From Eubacterium sp. CAG:841 (GTDB lineage Bacteria > Bacillota > Clostridia > Oscillospirales > CAG-272), in assembly GCA_000437375.1 (NCBI GenBank), contig FR898229.1:109365-128670 (forward strand): DNA of 19,306 nt. The letters run 5' to 3'. Positions 14,728 through 19,306 of the stretch are shown piece after piece; positions within the stretch are counted from its first letter, which is position 1, and each line of letters opens with the position of its first letter. The notes under the pieces are model-generated. The model saw only the letters and a list, made by a program, of their open reading frames with translations. It did no database searches and was not told the DNA's origin. A program made the position numbers and the translations under genes.

Positions 14728-14879
14728 CAGGCAAAAGAAACTTCGGTAAATTGGTTTGTGCATTATTTTATATTCTCATCAAAAAACAGACAAAACTTCG
14801 GTTATTGAAAGTAATGTGCAAATTTTTTGATACCATCACAGGCAGTATCATAATTTTCCGCTTTCAATTTTATACACAG
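14728..14879. other. intergenic stretch without recognised genes
   Basis: AT-rich spacer between the ABC operon and the convergent DUF11 gene. AAACTTCGGT occurs twice (near 14738 and 14803) and a small GATAC/GTATC hairpin lies near 14840-14860. No open reading frame with a ribosome site is visible. It might be the remains of a repeat element. Confidence 0.4.
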
Positions 14880-14907
14880 AAAAATCCACCCGAGAGGGTG
14901 GATTTTT
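14880..14907. terminator. bidirectional intrinsic terminator
   Basis: AAAAATCCACCC (14880-14891) and GGGTGGATTTTT (14896-14907) form a perfect 12-bp stem with a GAGA loop, with an A-run on one side and a T-run on the other. It can end the minus-strand DUF11 gene, whose stop lies 14 bases away, and the plus-strand ABC operon. Confidence 0.9.
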
Positions 14908-14921
14908 AGCGTCGCTTGGCT

Positions 14922-15776
14922 TTATACCGTGCCGCTGACGACAAGCTCTGAGGTGCCGGGTGTCACTGTCCATACTCCGGTCGTCGTATCCTGCGTAAAC
15001 GTTGCCGCAGGAACGGTTATCTTTCCGGGTACTGTTGCAAAAACGCCTGTTGCCGTGTCGTAGGTGTAATCCGTACCTGCGGCAAGAGTTGTGCCGTTGA
15101 GTGTAACTGTTATGGGATTCAATACAGGATTGAACGTGTCGCTTACCGCAATGTTTGCCGAAGCGGCTGCCTCTGTGCTGCCTGTGTTTTCAATAACAAA
15201 GGTGTATGTCAGCGTTCCGTTTTCGGTTACCGTTGTCGGCGTTACCGCTTTTGATATCGAAAGCTTCGGCGTTCCGTTTGCCGTTACTGTTTCCGTAACG
15301 GTTATCGGCGTATTGATGCCGTCGCCGCTCACGGTTGCAGTATTGACAATCGTTCCTCCCGATGCAAGGGGTGCATATTCGGTAACGTCGGCTCTGTAAA
15401 CAATGGTCGAATTACCTCCGGCGGGGACTGTTATTCCCGTGAAAACAAGTGGCGGCCCCGCAGTCACGGCAGGTGATGCCTGAGGAACACCTCCTACAAG
15501 ATAAGTTGCTGAGCCTGTCTCATAAGTCAGCGGAACAAGTGTAGTCGCGCCAAATGAATATGCGCCGAGATTGTCCGTAACGGTGAGTCCCGTCAGCGCC
15601 GAGTCTCCCGAATTTACAAGACTTATTACATAAGTTACCTCTCCCCCTTCGGTATACGTTTGGGGAACTGCTGTTTTTGTAGCGGAAAGAACGTCTACTA
15701 TTTCTCCCGTAACGGTATTCGACGTCACCGATATACCGTTGTATGAAAGCGTTGCCTGATTCTGAAATGCCGGCAT
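14922..15776 (-). CDS. DUF11-repeat protein
   Basis: A 284-residue protein rich in Thr, Val, Ser and Ala with two DUF11-type beta-sandwich repeats. The first begins at about residue 31 (SATKTAVPQTYTEGGEVTYVISLVNSGDSALTGLTVTDNLG); the second at about 169 (SISKAVTPTTVTENGTLTYTFVIENTGS). DUF11 modules normally occur in secreted or wall-anchored proteins and fimbrial subunits. Here there is no signal peptide, no LPXTG motif and no membrane helix, although the start is firm: ATG 15776 with GGAGG 9 bases before it. Export by an unusual route or a structural role at the cell or spore surface is possible, but this is conjecture. It is a single gene facing the ABC operon and ends in a strong terminator. 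No Cys is present. Confidence 0.8.
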   Translation of the reverse strand: MPAFQNQATLSYNGISVTSNTVTGEIVDVLSATKTAVPQTYTEGGEVTYVISLVNSGDSALTGLTVTDNLGAYSFGATTLVPLTYETGSATYLVGGVPQASPAVTAGPPLVFTGITVPAGGNSTIVYRADVTEYAPLASGGTIVNTATVSGDGINTPITVTETVTANGTPKLSISKAVTPTTVTENGTLTYTFVIENTGSTEAAASANIAVSDTFNPVLNPITVTLNGTTLAAGTDYTYDTATGVFATVPGKITVPAATFTQDTTTGVWTVTPGTSELVVSGTV

Positions 15777-15809
15777 TATATATTTCCTCCGAAACTGTTA
15801 TGATTTTTT

Positions 15810-15824
15810 CGGGGTTTTGCCCCG
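15810..15824 (-). promoter_or_regulatory. leader hairpin of the DUF11 gene
   Basis: CGGGG (15810-15814) pairs with CCCCG (15820-15824) around a 5-base loop. On the minus strand it is followed by a run of A, and then the ribosome site, so it is a stable leader stem and not a terminator. No convincing minus-strand promoter was found upstream; a TATTAT/TATGAT -10 near 15825-15835 lacks a good -35. Confidence 0.4.
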
Positions 15825-15904
15825 ATATCATAATATGCGGCGGTGCCATTTTCCGACACTAATCTCCGGGTGCGGATATAAAATGTTAAAATTTCTTCAA
15901 TTAC

Positions 15905-15933
15905 TTGAAAAAATCCTGTACAACCGTTATAAA
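15905..15933 (+). promoter_or_regulatory. sigma-A type promoter for the DUF4364-DUF624-GH29 operon
   Basis: TTGAAA (15905-15910) and TATAAA (15928-15933) with a 17-base spacer, each one base from consensus. The leader is about 36 bases, and GGAG precedes the ATG at 15976. Confidence 0.75.
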
Positions 15934-15975
15934 ATATGATAATATTAAGGTAATTATATTATCCGGAGAAAAGCT

Positions 15976-16563
15976 ATGGCAAAACAGATAACCGACAAAA
16001 ACGATATAAAAATATTTATTTTATATCTGCTTAAAAATATAGAACGTCCCGTAGATATGATAACGTTGAACGACATCGTCGTTCAGGACGGTTTTGTTAA
16101 CCAATTCGATTTTATGGACTGCTTTTTTGAGCTGTGCGAAACAAATGCCGTAAGAAAATTTGAAAAAGACGGCACCGAAATGTATGAAATAACCGATGAA
16201 GGCGCCGTTGCGGCAGAAACCATGCAGAGCAATATCATCATTACTATCCGCGAACGCAGTCTACGTTCGGCAATGAGACTTCTTTCATTTCACGGAAGAG
16301 GGGCAAAATCCTCGTTTGCACTGGGCGATGAAGCTGACGGAAGATGCCGTCTCAGCTGTAAATTTACAGACAAAACAGGTGAATTCTTTTCGCTTTCGCT
16401 CTTGCTTGACACACGTCATCAGGCGGAGCTTATGCGATATAATTGCAGTGAAAATCCCGAGCTTTTGTATCGCGGAGTGCTGAGCATACTTTCGGGCGAT
16501 ATAAACTATCTTGCCGACGCTTGGGCAGATGACGGCGATGATGAGGAGGAAGAAAAAAAATAA
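15976..16563 (+). CDS. DUF4364 family winged-helix protein
   Basis: A 195-residue cytoplasmic protein. The opening pattern TDKNDIKIFILYLLKNIERP, followed by NDIVVQDGFVNQFDFMDCFFEL and YEITDEG, is characteristic of DUF4364, a Firmicute family whose N-terminal 75 or so residues fold as a winged helix. That suggests DNA binding and transcriptional control, but no target is known for the family. The rest (about 85-180) is a mixed alpha/beta domain, and the tail is strongly acidic (DDGDDEEEEKK). It is the first gene of an operon: its stop codon is directly abutted by the ATG of the next gene. It could regulate its own operon, including the fucosidase; this is inference. Confidence 0.85.
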   Translation: MAKQITDKNDIKIFILYLLKNIERPVDMITLNDIVVQDGFVNQFDFMDCFFELCETNAVRKFEKDGTEMYEITDEGAVAAETMQSNIIITIRERSLRSAMRLLSFHGRGAKSSFALGDEADGRCRLSCKFTDKTGEFFSLSLLLDTRHQAELMRYNCSENPELLYRGVLSILSGDINYLADAWADDGDDEEEEKK

Positions 16564-17559
16564 ATGGAAGACAAAGATAAAAAACAGAAAAAACCGAATT
16601 TTATCTGGAAAAGCATCCTTAAAGACGGCAAAGGCGTAAAAAAAGAGGACGTTATAAAAGGATACAGTCTTAAAAACTTCTTCCGCCTTTACTTCCGCAG
16701 AATAACCAACATTATAACGATAAATCTGTTCTACATTTTCGGAAACTTTCCCGTGCTGTTTTTATTGCTCGCCATAAGCGGATATTTCGGTCATACCGCC
16801 TCCGAGCCTTTGAGTCCTGTGTTTTCCGTAATTTACGGAATAAAGACCGCAGGGAGCGAGAGCCCCGCACTGTCGGCACTTTTCGGCATATTCGGAAAAA
16901 TGGGCGAGGTTGCCGCGCCTACCGTAACAACTTATATTCTTCTCGGCATAGGCGCGCTGTTTATTATTACGTTCGGACTTGTAAACGTAGGTTGCACCTA
17001 TCTTCTCCGCGAAACAGTACGCGGAGAGCATATCTTTATATTCGACGATTTCTTTTCCGCCATAAAAAACAACTTCGGAAAAGGCTTGCTGTTCGGCATT
17101 ATCGACTGTATTCTGCTTTTTGCCTGCGGATATTCCGTCGTGTGGTATTATGCAAACTATAAAACTTATTATATAATGTTTTTCTGCGCGCTGTTTATGA
17201 CAGCCGTTTACCTTTTCTTCCGTGTATATATGTACATTATGATAGTCACCTTTGATATAAAATTCACGAAGATGATAAAAAACTCTTTCATTTTCTCAAT
17301 ACTCAATCTCGGAAAAAATCTTCTTGCGCTGCTCGCGTGCCTTGCAATATGCTTTATTGCATTTATGGCTTCAAATTTGTTCATGCCGATAGGTATCATA
17401 TTCGCAATGCTTCTGCTCTTTTCCACAATGACCTACATTGCAATATATGCCGGCTATCCGAAGGTTGAAAAGCTGATGATAGAGCCTTACTACAAAGAAA
17501 ATCCGGATAAAGATCCTAATATATCGGGCGAAGGTCACGCCTTCGACGATGACGACTGA
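16564..17559 (+). CDS. DUF624 (YesL-like) membrane protein
   Basis: A 331-residue membrane protein with a basic N-terminal tail of about 35 residues, six likely helices (about 50-72, 118-145, 172-192, 202-228, 250-270, 273-297) and an acidic tail. The arrangement and the motifs NLFYIFGNFPVLFLLLA and GHTASEPLSPVFSVIYG, NVGCTYLLRETVRGEHIFIFDDFFSAIKNNF match the DUF624 family. In Bacillus subtilis the family member YesL sits in the rhamnogalacturonan-use cluster, and other members lie beside sugar ABC transporters, but no activity is established. Here it starts immediately after the DUF4364 stop codon and ends 15 bases before the fucosidase, which repeats the link with glycan use. It is longer than typical members (about 200-250), with an insert after helix 1. 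The ribosome site is the A/G-rich end of the preceding gene. Confidence 0.75.
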   Translation: MEDKDKKQKKPNFIWKSILKDGKGVKKEDVIKGYSLKNFFRLYFRRITNIITINLFYIFGNFPVLFLLLAISGYFGHTASEPLSPVFSVIYGIKTAGSESPALSALFGIFGKMGEVAAPTVTTYILLGIGALFIITFGLVNVGCTYLLRETVRGEHIFIFDDFFSAIKNNFGKGLLFGIIDCILLFACGYSVVWYYANYKTYYIMFFCALFMTAVYLFFRVYMYIMIVTFDIKFTKMIKNSFIFSILNLGKNLLALLACLAICFIAFMASNLFMPIGIIFAMLLLFSTMTYIAIYAGYPKVEKLMIEPYYKENPDKDPNISGEGHAFDDDD

Positions 17560-17574
17560 CGGGAGAGAACTTCT

Positions 17575-18651
17575 ATGAGCAACAACGCCAGAACCGCCGC
17601 CGAGCAACACGATATAATCGGCTACAAAAGCTCGGAAAAAGAATTTACCCGCACAGATGATGCGGGCGCTAAATGGTTTTTCGAAAAAACAAATCTCGGA
17701 CTTTTCATCCATTTCGGGATATCGGCCGCAGGCGACGATATTGATATTTCGTGGGGAATGATGGACAATCCCGACCGCAGAGCAAAAGGTAACGGAATAC
17801 TTACTCCGAGAGAATATTGGACACTTGCTGAAAAGTTCGATCCGAAGCACTTTGAGCCGAAGAAGTGGCTTTCCGCCGCAAAGGATGCAGGCTTTACCTA
17901 TGCGGTTTTCACTGCAAAGCACCACGACGGTTTTGCAATGTGGCCGTCGGATGTCGGCGATTTTTCAACGAAAAGTTATATGGGCGGAAGAGATCTTGTG
18001 GGCGAATACGTCACAGCATGCCGCGCCACAGGTCTTAAAGTCGGACTTTACTATTCTCCTCCCGATTGGAGACTTGATCGGAAATATATGTCGTTTATGT
18101 CGGGCTCGCATTCGGAAAAATATCCCGACAGACCGTATGAAGATATCGATCACAAGCCAATAGCTTCTCTGCCCGAAATGACCGAAGAACACAAAAAAGC
18201 GCGCTGTGAATATTTCAATGCTCAGGTGCGCGAGCTTCTTACCCGCTACGGACAGATAGACCTTCTGTGGTTTGACGGAACGCTTCCGAGCCTCGACGGT
18301 GCAATAACGATATACGATATCCGCAAGCTTCAGCCGCACATTATCGTAAACGACAGGCTTTGGGGCGTCGGCGACTACTGCTCTCGCTTTGAGTGTAAGC
18401 TTCCGACGGAAAAACCGTCCGCCGCTTGGGAAACCTCGCAGATATGGCACGTCGGCGGCGGATGGTCGTATGTTAAAAATGCGGACAAATACCGCGCGCC
18501 CGAAATAACGCTTCATCAGTACGAGGTGGCAAAAGAATTCGGCGGAAACCTTCTGCTGAATATCGCGCCGGACGGCGACGGCGTGGTTCCGCAGGCATAT
18601 TACTCTGCCCTGCAAAGGCTGAAAGAGGATATCGCTTCTCTCGGAAAATAA
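17575..18651 (+). CDS. alpha-L-fucosidase, GH29
   Basis: A 358-residue enzyme that should hydrolyse alpha-linked L-fucose from oligosaccharides. GH29 hallmarks in order: WFFEKTNLGLFIHFG (about 38-52), FTAKHHDGFAMW (about 103-114), the nucleophile Asp234 in LLWFDG, and WETSQIW with Glu286 as a candidate acid/base. The catalytic barrel is complete, but there is no C-terminal beta-sandwich, no binding module and no signal peptide, so it is a short cytoplasmic form acting on imported fucosides. ATG 17575 has GGGAGAG upstream. It is the third gene of its operon. A 7-bp hairpin (TCGGAAA/TTTCCGA, 18641-18661) covers its stop codon but lacks a U-run. The exact linkage cannot be predicted. Confidence 0.92.
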   Translation: MSNNARTAAEQHDIIGYKSSEKEFTRTDDAGAKWFFEKTNLGLFIHFGISAAGDDIDISWGMMDNPDRRAKGNGILTPREYWTLAEKFDPKHFEPKKWLSAAKDAGFTYAVFTAKHHDGFAMWPSDVGDFSTKSYMGGRDLVGEYVTACRATGLKVGLYYSPPDWRLDRKYMSFMSGSHSEKYPDRPYEDIDHKPIASLPEMTEEHKKARCEYFNAQVRELLTRYGQIDLLWFDGTLPSLDGAITIYDIRKLQPHIIVNDRLWGVGDYCSRFECKLPTEKPSAAWETSQIWHVGGGWSYVKNADKYRAPEITLHQYEVAKEFGGNLLLNIAPDGDGVVPQAYYSALQRLKEDIASLGK

Positions 18652-18663
18652 TTGTTTCCGACA

Positions 18664-18692
18664 TTGACAATCGCCCTGAAAACGGCTATAAT
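18664..18692 (+). promoter_or_regulatory. perfect consensus sigma-A promoter
   Basis: TTGACA (18664-18669), exactly 17 bases, TATAAT (18687-18692): no deviation from consensus. It begins 13 bases after the fucosidase stop and drives the small lipoprotein gene, which is therefore expected to be strongly and constitutively expressed. Confidence 0.9.
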
Positions 18693-18732
18693 AATATCAT
18701 CCCAAACATCAAAGAAAGGACTATTTCAAATA

Positions 18733-19098
18733 ATGAAAAAGATCATCGCACTTACACTCGTGCTCGCTATGGTTGCACTCGTTTTCACATCGTGCGGCAC
18801 AATGCTCATAGGTGAATACGGCGGCAAATCAAGCTTTTTCGGTCTTGCCGGAGCTGAAGTAACTTACAAATTCGTAGGAAACAAGGTTACCGTTACAACA
18901 AAGGCAAATGTTGTAGGATTTGAAAAAGAAACAACATACAAAGGCACATACAAGATAGCAACCGACGACGACGGTAAACAGACAATAACCTTCACATACG
19001 AAGGCGACGGCTCAAATTACAGCGGTTCGCAGTCTTTCTCTCAGGACAAGAGCGCAAAGACGATAACAATCGGCGGCGTAACTTACAACAAGAAGTAA
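18733..19098 (+). CDS. small secreted lipoprotein, beta-rich
   Basis: A 121-residue protein with a lipoprotein signal: MKK, a hydrophobic stretch of about 15 residues, and VFTSC with Cys21 as the likely lipidated residue (Phe at -3 is acceptable but not ideal). The mature part of 101 residues is made of short beta strands (VTYKFVGNKVTVTTKA, TTYKGTYKI, TITFTYEG) and resembles small lipocalin-like or META-like domains in which strands alternate with turns, but I recognise no named family. I start at ATG 18733; a reading from 18652 would run through the promoter. The AAGGA ribosome site (18715-18719) is 13 bases away, rather far. It has its own perfect promoter and a strong terminator, so it is a separate, probably abundant, surface protein. 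Confidence 0.8.
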   Translation: MKKIIALTLVLAMVALVFTSCGTMLIGEYGGKSSFFGLAGAEVTYKFVGNKVTVTTKANVVGFEKETTYKGTYKIATDDDGKQTITFTYEGDGSNYSGSQSFSQDKSAKTITIGGVTYNKK

Positions 19099-19113
19099 TA
19101 TAACAAAAAAACC

Positions 19114-19155
19114 AAGCGACGGAAACAACTTTGTTTTCGTCGCTTTTGTTTTCCC
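19114..19155 (+). terminator. intrinsic terminator after the lipoprotein gene
   Basis: AAGCGACG (19114-19121) pairs with CGTCGCTT (19138-19145) and AAACAA (19123-19128) with TTGTTT (19131-19136), joined by one G-T pair, followed by a T-rich tract. It is a long, stable stem. Confidence 0.9.
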
Positions 19156-19189
19156 TTTTTACGACATTTTTTAAATTTTTTTCTTCATC

Positions 19190-19256
19190 GCCTCTTGATT
19201 TTCCCAAAAAAAGGGTGTAAAATATAGAATATTTTTTATTGCTTAAATCAAGAGGC
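19190..19256. repeat. perfect 12-bp inverted repeat around a promoter
   Basis: GCCTCTTGATTT (19190-19201) is repeated in inverse orientation as AAATCAAGAGGC (19245-19256), with 43 bases between. The left arm contains the -35 and the right arm the ribosome site of the next gene; the -10 lies between. It may be a pair of recombination sites of an invertible promoter, or two halves of an operator. Confidence 0.6.
19195..19223 (+). promoter_or_regulatory. promoter for the gene at the right edge
   Basis: TTGATT (19195-19200) and TAAAAT (19218-19223) with a 17-base spacer; the spacer itself contains CCC, seven A and GGG. The -35 lies inside the left arm of the inverted repeat. Transcription should start near 19230. 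Confidence 0.7.
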
Positions 19257-19261
19257 ACCAT

Positions 19262-19306
19262 ATGGCTGATACCGTTTATACCGTGCCGGATATTTATCCG
19301 GAGTTC
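19262..19306 (+). CDS. 5' end of an unidentified gene
   Basis: Only the first 15 codons (MADTVYTVPDIYPEF) are in the window. AGAGG (19251-19255) precedes the ATG by 6 bases and a good promoter lies upstream, so the start is credible. The P-x-x-Y-x-x-F opening vaguely recalls FliB-like flagellin lysine N-methylases, which begin in this way before a Cys cluster; this is a guess from very few residues and should not be taken as an assignment. Confidence 0.55.
   Translation, partial: MADTVYTVPDIYPEF

Noticed and set aside
18641..18661. Hairpin over the fucosidase stop codon as a terminator
   Set aside because: A 7-bp stem (TCGGAAA/TTTCCGA) with no U-run after it; it runs straight into the next promoter. 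At best a weak stop.
19190..19256. Inverted repeat as an mRNA hairpin hiding the ribosome site
   Set aside because: The left arm lies upstream of the predicted transcription start, so it would not be in the message from this promoter.
1..19306. CRISPR array, tRNA or rRNA, transposase, prophage or toxin-antitoxin genes
   Set aside because: I looked for regularly spaced repeats, cloverleaf sequences and the typical protein motifs and saw none.

Overview
The window reads as a chromosomal segment of an anaerobic Clostridia-type Firmicute, probably an uncultured gut or rumen member of the Oscillospiraceae or a related group. This is inferred from purine-rich AGGAGG ribosome sites, sigma-A promoters with 17-base spacers, DUF4364 and DUF624 (YesL-like) proteins, a DUF11 protein, and cytoplasmic glycan-degrading enzymes. 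There is no rRNA, tRNA, CRISPR array, transposase or phage gene.

Left part (1-5668, all minus strand). A divergent promoter at 5640-5668 drives a two-gene unit: a 946-residue cytoplasmic GH28-type beta-helix protein with three beta-sandwich domains in front, followed 15 bases later by a HAD hydrolase of the phosphomannomutase fold that has lost two of the three substrate arginines. Beyond it lies a visibly AT-richer block holding two tandem paralogous membrane proteins of unknown function and an RDD membrane protein, separated by similar GC-rich hairpins.

Centre (5669-10727, plus strand). A strong promoter leads into a leader that folds as a yybP-ykoY (Mn2+) riboswitch whose P1 helix competes with an intrinsic terminator; it controls a P-type Ca2+/Mn2+ ATPase, followed by a GNAT acetyltransferase. 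Next comes a separately promoted gene for a LamG-esterase fusion with a GTG start and no signal peptide.

Right-centre (10728-15776). Two overlapping genes encode an asymmetric heterodimeric ABC exporter: the first subunit has the degenerate ATPase residues, the second the catalytic ones. A shared bidirectional terminator separates them from a convergent DUF11-repeat protein that lacks any export signal.

Right part (15777-19306, plus strand). A three-gene operon encodes a DUF4364 winged-helix protein, a DUF624/YesL-like membrane protein and a GH29 alpha-L-fucosidase. A small lipoprotein gene with a perfect consensus promoter follows, then the first 15 codons of a gene whose promoter lies within a perfect 12-bp inverted repeat.

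Together, three enzymes (GH28-like, LamG-esterase, GH29) have no visible signal peptide, which suggests that imported plant or host glycan fragments are trimmed inside the cell. The most interesting items are the riboswitch with its overlapping alternative folds, the inverted-repeat-bounded promoter at the right end, the recently homogenised membrane-protein duplication, and the active-site changes in the GH28-HAD pair. I see no clear multi-gene system that is wholly new.
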